From: Acanthosoma haemorrhoidale
Lineage: Eukaryota > Arthropoda > Insecta > Hemiptera > Acanthosomatidae
Length of the DNA stretch: 64,000 nucleotides
Direction: 5' to 3'
Assembly (NCBI GenBank): GCA_930367205.1
Contig: OV884011.1
Coordinates: 41,057,754 to 41,121,753 of the forward strand
Shown: piece by piece, positions 22,108 through 31,183 of the stretch
How positions within the stretch are numbered: the first letter of the stretch is position 1
Layout: every line of letters starts with the position of its first letter
Translations under genes and position numbers: made by a program
The notes under the pieces: generated by a model
What the model was told of the DNA's origin: nothing
Database searches by the model: none
What the model saw: the letters and a program-made list of their open reading frames with translations, nothing else

Positions 22108-22602
22108 CCTTAGATACAAAATTTTTCAGAGCGTAGTCCAAAGTAACAACATCCTGTTTCTCTTTAGGATCTGATACGTTTGAAATCGTTCTGGATTTAG
22201 CATCGTATTTATTGTGAATTATTTCACCAAATTTGTTTTTGGGAATACAAAGTGCTGTTTTTTCGACGAATCCTTGAGTTGACAAGTCTCTGTCATCAAC
22301 TGGATCTGAAAAATTTTCTAATCACTTACGATTACCGTTAATCCAGCTCCCAGGCCAATTTTTTTAATCTGTATAATACACTGCGAGTTTTTGTCGACAT
22401 AAAATTTACTGGGCACATCACTCCCCGCTATACCTGTTGCTATATTAACGATCCGTCTTTTTCCTACATCTAGGGTATTAGAGTCATTGAGAAGTAATTG
22501 AAATCTCGCTTCTCCCTTCAAAAGATTCAATTTTTCTTATATTTTTTTAAGTCGGTGGTGTTGTTTTTTCTGAATGTGAGATCCGAACTTGTTAGTGGAC
22601 AT
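22076..22602 (-). pseudogene. Fibre-like protein with two tail-fibre-type repeats
   Basis: An ATG at 22602 starts MSTNKFGSH. After a stop the frame continues at 22530-22318 and then 22285-22076. Two segments share the same pattern, RRIVNIATGIAGSDVPSKFY and SRTISNVSDPKEKQDVVTLD: a basic residue, I-x-N-V/I, then D-V and an aromatic residue. This resembles repeats in virus and phage tail fibres. The position next to integrase fits similar genes in other Polintons. A receptor-binding fibre role is inference; the gene is broken by one stop and one frameshift. Confidence 0.55.
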
Positions 22603-22637
22603 AGCGTTACTATTGCGTACAATCAAAATTCTAGTAA

Positions 22638-23602
22638 ATTATATTAGCTTCTCGGAGCTTCTCTATTATAGAATTTATCTCATTTTGATGCCCCCTGTGA
22701 CCGCTCGATGTCGATGCTACCAAAAGTCTCAGACGATCCACTAATTCTTTAGGATTATCCCAATGTTCGATACACAGTTTCACCTTCTCGCATCCAGTTA
22801 TAACTTTTTCCGGATTGTCTCCGGGTGATGACGATTCCTCAGGTTTAAACGATGGAGATATGATATTCTTATATTTTAATCCTCAATTACCTGCTAAAGG
22901 TTTTTCTTTGCTATAATGTTGTCTGTGAGTATTCGTCAAATCTACTATTTCCTTATAAACATCTAAATCCTTCTGATTATAACCTTTCGGTTGTTGAATT
23001 TCCAATGGCCATACCGCCTTGAGGGAGCATTCTAATACCATACCTCGTATCCATATCCTCGGTTTCACCGGTAATATATTTTTCCATATAAGGAGATATC
23101 AGTGAGCCTAATTGGAAGAGTTGTAATCGGGCTTGTAATATTCTTCTACCTTCTGGGGTTGATTTTAATATTTCCTGCATTCGAGAGGGAGTTATTTTTT
23201 TTTTCTCCTCTTTTGATTCTTCGCTGCCATTTTCATTATCGTCATCTGATCCAATTTTTTTTTCTATTGAAGGCTGTTTATGACGAATAGGGGTCGATGT
23301 AGAAGGACCTTGCTCCGTAAGACCCTTACGGAAGGACCTTTGGCGTAAGAAGTTTCAGTTCCGTTTATGAATTTATCTTCACTTTCTTTTTTTACACTTT
23401 TACTAATCAAATCCTCCTCCGGTGGCTCCTCTTTAGAAGAAGATTTCATTAAATGAGAAGTTAACTGATAAAGAGGTTCAGTTATCGGTTTCAAAGTCCT
23501 TTTGAACTCTTCGTCAGATCGATTGAGTTCTTCGCGGAGATTTTTGAATTTTTTTCGCAAATGTTTACTTGTAACGATATCTTGCAGTATCGAACGCTTC
23601 AT
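22638..23602 (-). pseudogene. Conserved Polinton structural protein (DUF8207-like)
   Basis: About 320 codons from ATG 23602, in three frames. The N-terminal part (23602-23264) is a charged helical region (HLRKKFKNLREELNRSDEEF). The middle (23180-22883) has the segment DTRYGIRMLPQGGMAIGNS and then QQPKGYNQKDLDVYKEIVDL. The end (to about 22638) reads WDNPKELVDRLRLLVAST and NEINSIIEKLREANIIY. That layout, a YGI...IGNS block, a GY..DL..Y block and a C-terminal helical LREA-II-Y, is what I know as the DUF8207 family of insect Polinton proteins. Function unknown, probably virion-associated. Frameshifts near 23280 and 23000. Confidence 0.6.
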
Positions 23603-23679
23603 ATTTAAAACTGATTTTAATATCAGTTACGCTCTTCTTTCTATAAAATTATAAATGTATCGAAACCCTTTATGTATCG

Positions 23680-24375
23680 TCATGAAGAACTATGTGATGT
23701 CTTATCAATTACAATGAATTCGTGGGGATCATCCTTCCAGCACAAATAACACATGTCTTTAAATGTTTGGAATGGAATATCAGGTGAACTTAGATGATCG
23801 TTATAAACGTATTTTAAATTAAGATCGTCTTTATTAAAAAGTATAAGAAAATTAACGTTATCTCTAATGAGATGTTTTGGTATTCTCGTATACGTTTGTG
23901 TAAGATAAAAACAATCGAGGTGTTTGTGTCTCCCCATGGAGAAAAACTTGCGTATAATATCCTGGTTCTCCAAAGCGACATCATCAAAAATAAAGATGGA
24001 ATTTTCATTTGCTTCTTCAGGGTCGATTACATGTTCATTAGCGGTGAAAGTATTATAACCGATCTGCGGTACTCTTTCCATTACTAAACGTAGATAATAA
24101 TATTTAGGTTGGTTCAACATTTTACTGTATAAGTAAATATTTTAAAATTTTCGTCCTTTTAGAGTCCTTTCGGGTCTAATAAAAGGCTTATTATAAGATT
24201 GGTTTTTCCACATCCACTCGGGCCACAAATTATCGCCCTTATACTATCGGGTAATAAAGGTTCATGGCGTTTAATCTCGTTTCGTTTTACTAGATCTTTC
24301 GGGATGACGTCTAGTATTAGAATTTTTTCTTTCTGCTGTTCCTATCGCATTTTTTCTTCTGTTTCAACTAAACGA
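23680..24375 (-). pseudogene. FtsK/HerA-type DNA-packaging ATPase
   Basis: Walker A GPSGCGKT is encoded at 24201-24224 (minus). Walker B SIFIFDDV lies in the downstream ORF (24120-23680), followed by GRHKHLDCFYLTQTYTRIPK, the glutamine/arginine region typical of A32-like packaging ATPases. A stop (near 24160) and a frameshift separate Walker A from Walker B, and a further TAG lies upstream near 24342. In the family the protein pumps element DNA into capsids. It is transcribed away from the phospholipase gene, with 60-odd bp between them. Confidence 0.85.
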
Positions 24376-24401
24376 AAAAAAAAAAAAACCTCGGTCCACG
24401 G

Positions 24402-24438
24402 TATAAATAGTAGTGGGCTGTGAAAAGCTCTCTTCAGT
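24402..24438 (+). promoter_or_regulatory. TATA box plus arthropod initiator upstream of phospholipase gene
   Basis: tataaatag at 24402-24410 and tcagt at 24434-24438, directly before ATG 24439. The spacing (A of the initiator 34 bp after the first T of the box) fits an RNA polymerase II core promoter in arthropods. The transcript would have almost no 5' leader. Confidence 0.6.
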
Positions 24439-24828
24439 ATGACTAAAGAGATTAAAGGAGGAAGAGGCTTAATTAACAGACTTATAGATCGCCTCCCGTT
24501 TGAAGCTCACCTACCTGGTTACCATTTTTGCGGTCCTGGCACGAAGTTAAAAAAACGTTTAGATCGAGGAGACGGAGAAATAAACCCTTTAGATCGAGCG
24601 TGCAAAGAACACATCATTTATCATCAATATACTGATAGGAATAAAAGGTCAGAGGCTGATCGCATTCTTGCAAAAAAAGCTTGGCAGAGAGTTCTAGCTA
24701 AAGATTCGTCTCCGAGTGAAAAAGCATTTGCCTGGGCAGTTACAAACGCTATGAAAGCTAAAGTTCATTTAGGAGCTGGATTAGTAAACAAAATAAATAG
24801 ACGAAAGAAAAAAAGAGTACGATGGTAA
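24439..24828 (+). CDS. Parvovirus-type phospholipase A2 domain protein
   Basis: An intact 129-residue ORF. Residues 24-40 have the calcium-loop pattern LPGYHFCGPGTKL. Residues 50-65 hold the helix LDRACKEHIIYHQYTD with the expected catalytic His, but the normally following Asp of the HD pair is Ile. The C-terminal part (AFAWAVTNAMKAKVHLGAGL) and a basic tail (INRRKKKRVRW) complete it. In parvovirus and adintovirus capsids this domain breaches endosomal membranes after entry; that role is inferred. It is one of the few open genes in this fossil. The HD-to-HI change suggests lost catalysis in spite of the open frame. Confidence 0.8.
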   Translation: MTKEIKGGRGLINRLIDRLPFEAHLPGYHFCGPGTKLKKRLDRGDGEINPLDRACKEHIIYHQYTDRNKRSEADRILAKKAWQRVLAKDSSPSEKAFAWAVTNAMKAKVHLGAGLVNKINRRKKKRVRW

Positions 24829-24835
24829 TGATTTT

Positions 24836-25264
24836 GTGAAAAGAAAAAAAATTCAGAAGAAAACAAAGAGTCTCAAATTCAGAAATATAATCGATGCTGC
24901 GCGTGTAAAGGACGTGTCATCTCTAAGTAATGCATCGCGATTAGCCCTGACAAAAGCCAAACGTTTTTTGAAAAAATACGATTCCATTCCTCGCTCACCT
25001 AGAATTTTAACATTACCAAAGAGCGGAGGATTCTTACCACTTCTGGTACCCATAATGGCGGGGCTATCGGCGATCGGCTCCCTGGCCGGAGGTGGGTCTG
25101 CTATAGCCAAAGCGGTAAACGAAGCGAAAGATGCGAAAGAAAAACTCGAAGAGATGAAAAGACATAACCTCAAAATGGAAGAACAGAAAATAGGTAGTGG
25201 GCTATACTTAAAACCGTACAGAAAAGGTTACGGTTTATATCATAAAGGAGAGGAGGGTATTTGA
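24836..25264 (+). CDS. Core-like protein with hydrophobic Gly/Ala segment
   Basis: An open frame of 142 codons beginning at GTG 24836. No in-frame ATG is nearby, so the start codon was probably lost or lies elsewhere. The N-terminus is very basic (KRKKIQKKTKSLK). Residues 60-95 form a hydrophobic segment (GGFLPLLVPIMAGLSAIGSL then AGGGSAIAKAV) followed by a charged helix (EAKDAKEKLEEMKRH) and a Gly/Tyr tail. Adenovirus pX/pVI-like minor virion proteins of Polintons and adintoviruses look like this and sit beside protease and phospholipase. The role, DNA condensation or membrane interaction, is inference. Confidence 0.55.
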   Translation: MKRKKIQKKTKSLKFRNIIDAARVKDVSSLSNASRLALTKAKRFLKKYDSIPRSPRILTLPKSGGFLPLLVPIMAGLSAIGSLAGGGSAIAKAVNEAKDAKEKLEEMKRHNLKMEEQKIGSGLYLKPYRKGYGLYHKGEEGI

Positions 25265-25284
25265 CTATCCTCACTCCCTCCGAG

Positions 25285-25620
25285 GGCTTTAACGGACGCA
25301 GAATTGAAAAAAATATGCGGTAGGAGTTCCTCATTTTAGAGACGTGTTCATGATTGACAGGTTACCATACAAAATCAGACTGAATGAAAGTGCAATTGTT
25401 AGTTTCGATACGAGTGACCGTCCCGGCACTCATTGGGTATGTTACATCAAAAAAGGTGAGAATGTTTTATATTTCAATCCATTCGGTAATTTGAGACCCC
25501 CACCAGAGTTATCGAATTATTTGAAAGGTACCACCATATATTATAACAGAAGCAATTTTCAAAAATGGAACACACCGTACTGCGGGCATTTGCGTCTTCG
25601 ATTTCTGTTTAAATATGGAT
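25285..25620 (+). pseudogene. Adenain-like cysteine protease
   Basis: The open part (25344-25622) contains GTHWVCYIKKG with the catalytic His, YFNPFGNLRPP where an acidic residue is usually found before PFG but Asn is present here, and YCGHLRLRFL with the nucleophile Cys. The N-terminus lies upstream in another frame (RALTDAELKK, about 25282-25310). The shift occurs at a run of seven A near 25306-25312. The enzyme matures virion proteins in adenoviruses and Polintons. The last codons overlap the next ORF by 8 bp. Confidence 0.8.
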
Positions 25621-26307
25621 GAAAATCTGTATAAGATATCAAAAATGAATCTGACGGTAACGCTGTCGGGTAAATCAAACGTTTTATCGGCAAACTTTTT
25701 TCCCTTTATAGATTTGAATGAAAATAATTACGAGATAGGTCTCCTTTCTTTTGAAACTTACAACACCATACCAAACATAATACAAAATGAATGTGATATG
25801 TTTTATTTTGGCGACCAAAAGATTCAAATACCTGAAAGATCCTATGACATCGAGTCTATTTCCACATATCTCGAAGAAAACATTCAAGAAGACGGTGGTA
25901 TTCTCCTCAGAGGTAATAACAATACTCTAAAGACGGAATTACGCTCAACTCAGAAGGTATACTTCAATCTTCCCGACAAACCGAATTCCATCGGACCGCT
26001 TTTGGGATTCAATGAACCAAATACCGTAGTAGAGCCTAAACAGGGGGATCACGTCTCAGATGATATTGTAGAAATTATGAAGGTTAACGTTATATCCATA
26101 CATTGTAACCTAGCTACTGGTTCTTATCTGAACGGTGAACCGAATCACATCATACATCAATTCTTCCCGACCGTAGATCCTGCGTATTAAATCGTCGAAA
26201 GTCCTTCTCCAGTTATTTATCACCCAATAAACGTGAGAACGGTTGAATATATCACTCTGAGAATATTAGACCAAAACGGACAACTGATAAATTTTCGCGG
26301 GCCATAA
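25615..26307 (+). pseudogene. Minor capsid (penton-like) protein
   Basis: Starts at ATG 25615 (or Met at 25645) and reads MNLTVTLSGKSNVLSANFFP, then NNYEIGLLSFETYNTIPNI, the conserved N-terminal block of Polinton minor capsid proteins (single jelly-roll penton). A TAA at 26188-26190 cuts the frame at 191 residues, but the same frame stays open and conserved-looking to about 26304 (ITLRILDQNGQLINFRG), so the stop is probably a point mutation. It would occupy capsid vertices. It lies between protease and major capsid, the usual order. Confidence 0.75.
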
Positions 26308-26331
26308 CGGCAAGATTGCATATAAGAAAAT

Positions 26332-26496
26332 ATGGTTATTGATTTTAATCGCTATTCTTCTAAGAAGATTTATGCCTATAAAAGAGAAGAAAGACCTCAC
26401 AACTCAACTAGTTTAAAGAAACCTTTGGTAGGGTTAACATCAGAGAACAAATTATTTTTACGACGCTTAGGATTTCATTTGAAAACAATTTTAAAA
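26332..26496 (+). CDS. Small basic ORF preceding the major capsid gene
   Basis: About 55 codons, KKIYAYKREERPHNSTSLKK then LTSENKLFLRRLGFHLK. It is in frame with the capsid start at 26497, so the two form one ORF here. Short proteins ending in a leucine/lysine LxxENxxFLxxLGxxL pattern are known beside capsid genes in insect Polintons. It may be a separate cistron, or an N-terminal fusion. Function unknown. Confidence 0.4.
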
Positions 26497-26668
26497 ATGT
26501 ATAACGTTTTAAATATTTCTTCTGATATTCTTTTCGATGAGGCCATAAGTACTTTCGAGTATCAAACGCATCAACCTTACGCCTCATCGACACTAAAAAA
26601 GTTGGATGAAATAAGAATCCCGATTCAGCAGCAAGACCTATACACCCTACTGGCTCATAGTTTTATCT

Positions 26669-26676
26669 ATTTAGAG
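26669..26676. repeat. 8-bp target site duplication, hAT copy 2 (left)
   Basis: atttagag, repeated at 29206-29213. Confidence 0.95.
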
Positions 26677-26946
26677 CAGGTATGGGCAACCTTTGACATG
26701 TTATGGGCCAAACTTTAGTGTGCAAATACGTTCGCGGGCCGCGTTTAAAAGTAGTGCATTTTAAAGTAGTGTTCATAATTTTTAGCGATAGATATCAGTC
26801 AGCCATGAAATAATACGACAATGTTATTACAACACAATTTATTAAAATAACAAAATGAAATGAAAAAATAGGTACCTACAGCATTAAATTAAATCGTTAA
26901 ATTTAGAATTGTTACAAACTACGAAAGTTAAATAGCGACACCGAAA

Positions 26947-28752
26947 TCAATGAGACACTTGAGCTTGAATTTGGGAAACTAATTCATCGATGTTTGGATT
27001 AATTCCACTGGTACAAAGACGTAAAGAATTTTCCAAATTATCGTCAGTCAGCCTTGTACGATGTTTTGATTTATTAACTTTCATCAATGAAAAGAACTGT
27101 TCGCATTTATAAGTACTGCCAAACGCACAAATCAATCTTCTTGCAAATTTTCTAAGCTGCGGAAAATGGTCTTCTTCGAGGTATTTTTTGTAGAAATCGC
27201 ACAACTCCACGTCTTCAAATTTAGATTTTAGGAGTGAGTTTTCTTGAATCTCGATCAACTCCATTTGCAAGTGTATTGGAGCATTTTGTACATTACTTTT
27301 TGTTGGAGTAGCAAATAAATTGAAACAGTCTTCCATGTGTTTGAAATCGCTAAATCTGATCGAAAATTGCTCCGACAGTAACTTGAGTTCTTCAGCATAT
27401 TGAGCGTAAGCAATATTTTCATACGCAGAGAGCGTGGTGAAATGGTAACTGTTACCAGACAGCATATGTGCCTCCCACAAGCGGATTTTGTTCTGAAACG
27501 CTTTCAAATGGCTGTACAAATCATTTACTAACTGTCCTTGTTTTTGAAGTTTCAAATTTAAATCATTCAAATGGCCTGTAAGGTCGACAAGAAATGCTAA
27601 GTCACATATCCATTTTGCGTCACTCAATTCAGATAGTGGTTTATCTTTTATTTGCATAAATTCTGCTATCTCATTTCTAAGCTCGTAAAACCGTTTCAGC
27701 ATTTTCCCTTTGCTTAGCCATCTGACTTCACAATAATATGTTACGTCGTCATACTCGGCTGATATTTCATCCAAAAACGCCTTGAACTGACGATGGTTAA
27801 GCCCTCGGGATCGAATAAAATTGATGGTTTTTACTACCACATTCATAACATTCTGGAGTCGAATGGACTTAGAACACAAGTTCTGTTGGTGGATAATGCA
27901 ATGAAGGACTATCAAACCATCTTTTTGCACATTTAATTCAGTTGCTTTTTCATTCAAAATTCCGATGAAACCTTTACGTAAGCCGACCATAGAAGGTGCA
28001 CCATCTGTGCATACTCCAACTAATTTCGACCATGGCAAGCCAAAACTTGTGAATACCTTTTGAACTTCATTAAAAATGTCCTCTCCTGTAGTGGTTCCTT
28101 TTAGCGGCTGTAAAGCAAGCAATTCCTCAGTAATAGTGAATTCTTTATCAACACCTCGAATAAATATAGCCAGTTGAGCTATGTCAGACAAATCGGTGCT
28201 CTCGTCTAATGCTATGGAAAATGATTCAATACCAGTCATACGGCCAGTCAATGTTGTTTTTATATCATTAGCCATCATTTCTATACGTCGTACAACGGTT
28301 CGTCTTGACAAACTAATTTTTTCAAATTCATTTTTCTTTTCAGGACACAAAACACTGCAAACTTCTGACATACACTCCTTGATAAATTCTCCTTCGGCAA
28401 ATGGTTTCAATGACTTTGCCAATTTTGAACTAACTATAAAACTAGCTTTCACAACATTATCAAGTTGTGTTCTTTGTCTATGAAATATTTGCTGCTGTTT
28501 TTCCAAATTTGCGGTAAGTTTCTGGATTTTGTCTTTTCTTATTTGTCCTGTCAGTGAGAGCAGCGTAGGATGCTTAGTTGAGTAATGCCTCTTTATATTG
28601 AATTCTTTCATCACCGAAATGGATTCATTACACATCAAACAAATAGGCTTACCATTGTGCAAGATAAAGAAGAATTCTTCAGTCCATTTTTCTTGAAACT
28701 GGCGACCCTCTGCATCTACTTTTCGTTTCCTTCCACCAGACATCATTTTCAT
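26947..28752 (-). CDS. hAT transposase, full length (601 aa)
   Basis: An intact ORF starting at ATG 28752 with MKMMSGGRKRKVDAEGRQF (likely nuclear localisation signal GGRKRKV). Residues 36-60 form a BED-like zinc finger (CLMCNESISVMKEF then HYSTKH). The catalytic core includes IALDESTDLSDIAQL (first Asp, near 185) and VCTDGAPSMVG (second Asp, near 250). The C-terminal hAT dimerisation domain at about 535-585 has AFGSTYKCEQFFSLMKVNKS and RLTDDNLENSLRL. It belongs to the Charlie-like hAT group often annotated as GTF2IRD2- or ZBED-like in insects. It binds the GGGCAAC-type termini and moves the element. AATAAA-type signals lie downstream (near 26840 on minus). Confidence 0.95.
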   Translation of the reverse strand: MKMMSGGRKRKVDAEGRQFQEKWTEEFFFILHNGKPICLMCNESISVMKEFNIKRHYSTKHPTLLSLTGQIRKDKIQKLTANLEKQQQIFHRQRTQLDNVVKASFIVSSKLAKSLKPFAEGEFIKECMSEVCSVLCPEKKNEFEKISLSRRTVVRRIEMMANDIKTTLTGRMTGIESFSIALDESTDLSDIAQLAIFIRGVDKEFTITEELLALQPLKGTTTGEDIFNEVQKVFTSFGLPWSKLVGVCTDGAPSMVGLRKGFIGILNEKATELNVQKDGLIVLHCIIHQQNLCSKSIRLQNVMNVVVKTINFIRSRGLNHRQFKAFLDEISAEYDDVTYYCEVRWLSKGKMLKRFYELRNEIAEFMQIKDKPLSELSDAKWICDLAFLVDLTGHLNDLNLKLQKQGQLVNDLYSHLKAFQNKIRLWEAHMLSGNSYHFTTLSAYENIAYAQYAEELKLLSEQFSIRFSDFKHMEDCFNLFATPTKSNVQNAPIHLQMELIEIQENSLLKSKFEDVELCDFYKKYLEEDHFPQLRKFARRLICAFGSTYKCEQFFSLMKVNKSKHRTRLTDDNLENSLRLCTSGINPNIDELVSQIQAQVSH

Positions 28753-28991
28753 TTACTTATCGTTCGATAAACTAATACATAATACATATAAGAAAATAGG
28801 TATAATTAGTAAGCACTCAAGATGCACACAAAGTCACAAAGCAAACTTATCACCACGGTAGCTCGAATAGGACTGAACTAAGTTCCGGCCATCCACCCGC
28901 TTATATAGGCAAAATGAAGGAATGATCTAGAATCGTCTAGTGTAGAACAATACAATTGCGAAGCAATAATCCTTTGTTGCGCCGCCAGTGT

Positions 28992-29033
28992 GGCGGCAAA
29001 CATCAATGGCTTTGAACTTTGATGTTTGCCGCC
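28992..29033. repeat. 15-bp inverted repeat inside hAT (copy 2 coordinates)
   Basis: ggcggcaaacatcaa at 28992-29006 and ttgatgtttgccgcc at 29019-29033, with a further gccgcca/tggcggc pair just to the left. The same structure lies near 5660-5705 in copy 1 and 57895-57940 in copy 3. It sits between the transposase start and the element end. Confidence 0.9.
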
Positions 29034-30312
29034 TCACTCTTTGATGATCACCGCCACTCGGCTTGCTCGCTCACTTGATTCCATGAGTATGAGTAAGTAG
29101 TGTATTTTTTTTTTTTAAATTGGGTTTTTCAAAATGTCTCGCGGGCCGGATCAAATCTTACAGCGGGCCGGATCCGGCCCGCGGGCCGGCTGTTGCCCAC
29201 ATACGATTTAGAGGGATCGATCTCAGTGACCAAAGCTGATGGAACTTCTAGTACCGAAACTTCTATATCGAATAACGGTTTTGCATTCCTCTTCGATGAA
29301 ATACGCTTCGAATTAAACGGTATAGAGATAGATAAGTTCGCAATCCTGGAATAAACAGCACATTAAAAGGCTACGTATCGCAAACTCCCAACACCATCAA
29401 AGGATTAGAAAATAGAGGATGGATTATTCCTAGCAAAAATAAAACGCTATCTATTGTAAAAAATGGTAATTTTAACGTTTGCATACCAATTCATGTGTAC
29501 CCTTCTCGGGTTTGCTGAAGATTTCAAACATATACTGCTAAACGTAAAGCAGGAATTGATACTTATCAGATCAAATACAGATTACAACTCCGTTTTTGGA
29601 ATTAACAATACCGACAATGTGGATATTAAATTGGATAAGCTGATATGGAAAGTACCGCATGTCAAGCTTTCCGATGAACAGAGATTGAGAATTCTTAAAG
29701 TAATAGACAAGATTCAGAAACTTCCGATATCCTTCAGATCGTTGGATTTGAATGAACACCCGGCCCTACCTACAGGAACTCCAAACGAAACTTGGGCTGT
29801 AAAAACATCATCACAATTGGAAAAACCACGTTATGTTATCGTCGCCTTCCAAACCGGAAGACTCAAACGAAAAGATAAGGATTGTAGTAACTTTGATCAC
29901 TGCGATTTAAGAAATATAAAGTTATTCCTCAACTCGGAACAGTATTCTTATGACGATCTCAACTTGGATTGGGACAAGGGAAAAACGGCTCAACTCTACG
30001 AAATGTTTTCCAGGTTTCAAGCCAGCTATTACGGGAAAGACAATCCTGAACCTCTATTAAATAGACAAGATTTTATGGAGCTCACCCCCATCGTAGTCGT
30101 CGATTGTTCTAAACAAAGCGAAGCTGTTAAGAATGCAACAGTCGACATGAGACTCGAATTCGAAATGAATAAAAATTTTCCTAACGATACGAGAGCCTCA
30201 CGATAAACGACAGGATCGTCGAATACGAGGCGAGAACTGGTTTGGTTAGAAATGTGTATTAAATACGCGGACAAATACAGAATTTACTTCAGTATCCGAG
30301 TTGAAAGGATAG

Positions 30313-31038
30313 ATGACGAACGCCATGTCTAAACCTACCATTCATCGTGTTGCAGTCATCGATTTTCAAGCGTATATCGATGTGATTAACGGACGTCGCG
30401 ATTTTATAATAAAAGAGCTTTCGATAGTAGATGTAAAACAATCGACGGCGCAACATTGGTTCTTCAAACCTCCTCATCAAGATGATCAACTATCTGAAAA
30501 TCTATGGGTAATGCAAAATCTTCATGGAATTTTCTGGGATTACGGTGAAATAGAATATGATAAGTTAATGATCACTATTACAACATCAACAGAACAATAT
30601 GATTATTTGTACGCCAAGGGTTGTGAAAACTGTATATTTCTAGAAGATATATTGAAGAGACCTGTCTACGACCTTCATAACTTTTCCTGTCCATCTCTAA
30701 ATAAATGCCGATATCATCGCGACAGATCCTGGAACAAATATGTATGTTCCCTCAATCAAGCCCACAATTTGGCTCATTGGATGAGAATGAATTCGAAAAA
30801 AGTGGATCTTTCTATTGAATCAGTAAGACGTAATACATTCACTAACAAAACAATAAATATGAAACCTGAGCATATGCTGCTGGCCTTCAACGGTTTTATC
30901 AGAGGATGGAAAAGCACTGCTACTTGCTACTTTTGTAATTTAAAATTTAAAACTTTGTCAACATGTACAATTTCTCCTTACAGTTATCATAAAACTAATA
31001 ATCCTGAATGTCAGTGGTTTTTAGATAATTTGAAATAA
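30313..31038 (+). CDS. Uncharacterised insect Polinton-type protein, open
   Basis: A 241-residue intact ORF. The start has VAVIDFQAYIDVI and IIKELSIVDVKQ, then WFFKPPHQDD, NLHGIFWDYGEIEYDKL and YDYLYAKGCENCIFLEDIL. The C-terminal half has Cys/His spacing suggesting metal binding: CPSLNKCRYH, then CSLNQAHNLAHW, and CYFCNLKF further on. I recall similar proteins with the FKPP and HGI-W blocks in insect genomes near Polintons. The N-terminal part resembles an RNase H-like or exonuclease-like fold in layout, but that is a guess. It remains open in an otherwise broken element, which deserves attention. Confidence 0.5.
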   Translation: MTNAMSKPTIHRVAVIDFQAYIDVINGRRDFIIKELSIVDVKQSTAQHWFFKPPHQDDQLSENLWVMQNLHGIFWDYGEIEYDKLMITITTSTEQYDYLYAKGCENCIFLEDILKRPVYDLHNFSCPSLNKCRYHRDRSWNKYVCSLNQAHNLAHWMRMNSKKVDLSIESVRRNTFTNKTINMKPEHMLLAFNGFIRGWKSTATCYFCNLKFKTLSTCTISPYSYHKTNNPECQWFLDNLK

Positions 31039-31183
31039 TTTTTTTTTTGTTATAAGCTTGTAATTATATTATTATTTAATAATAAAAATGTTAAAATACA
31101 TGTGTTTTTTTTTTATCAACTTTAAATTAATAAAAAAAAAATGTGATTTAAAAAATAAAACAATTTTTTGTAAAAAAATATTT

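Larger units (their letters stand above)
26677..29205 (-). mobile_element. hAT transposon copy 2 (2529 bp), inside Polinton capsid gene
   Basis: Ends caggtatgggcaac and gttgcccacatacg, flanked by atttagag on both sides. Orientation is opposite to copy 1. Compared with copies 1 and 3 it has a 12-bp insertion near 28770-28790 (taatacataatacat region), outside the gene. It has the only uninterrupted transposase in the window and so is the best candidate for an active source. Confidence 0.96.
26497..30262 (+). pseudogene. Major capsid protein (double jelly-roll), split by hAT copy 2
   Basis: The N-terminal part (26497-26676) reads MYNVLNISSDILFDEAISTF, then YQTHQPYASST and DEIRIPIQQQDLYTL. After the hAT (26677-29205) it resumes at 29214 (GSISVTKADG, FLFDEIRFELNGIEIDKFAI). 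Another frame from about 29463 has LLGFAEDFKHILLNVKQEL, and the tail (to 30206) has FQASYYGKDNPEPLL, TPIVVVDCSKQSEA and MRLEFEMNKNFP. These blocks match Polinton major capsid proteins. One target copy (atttagag) restores the local frame, but other frameshifts near 29350, 29460 and 30200 are independent of the hAT. Confidence 0.85.

Noticed and set aside
22310..22345. A gtaagt...ttttcag interval of 24 bp in the fibre-like gene that could be a tiny intron
   Set aside because: Too short for normal splicing and its removal does not put the two halves in the same frame.
26677..26718. End of the capsid ORF reading QVWATFDMLWAKL
   Set aside because: These codons are the hAT terminus; the same text occurs at the ends of the other hAT copies.
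29100..29354. Plus-strand ORF starting in hAT copy 2 and running into capsid sequence
   Set aside because: It is an accidental fusion across the transposon end; the real content is the capsid segment from 29214.
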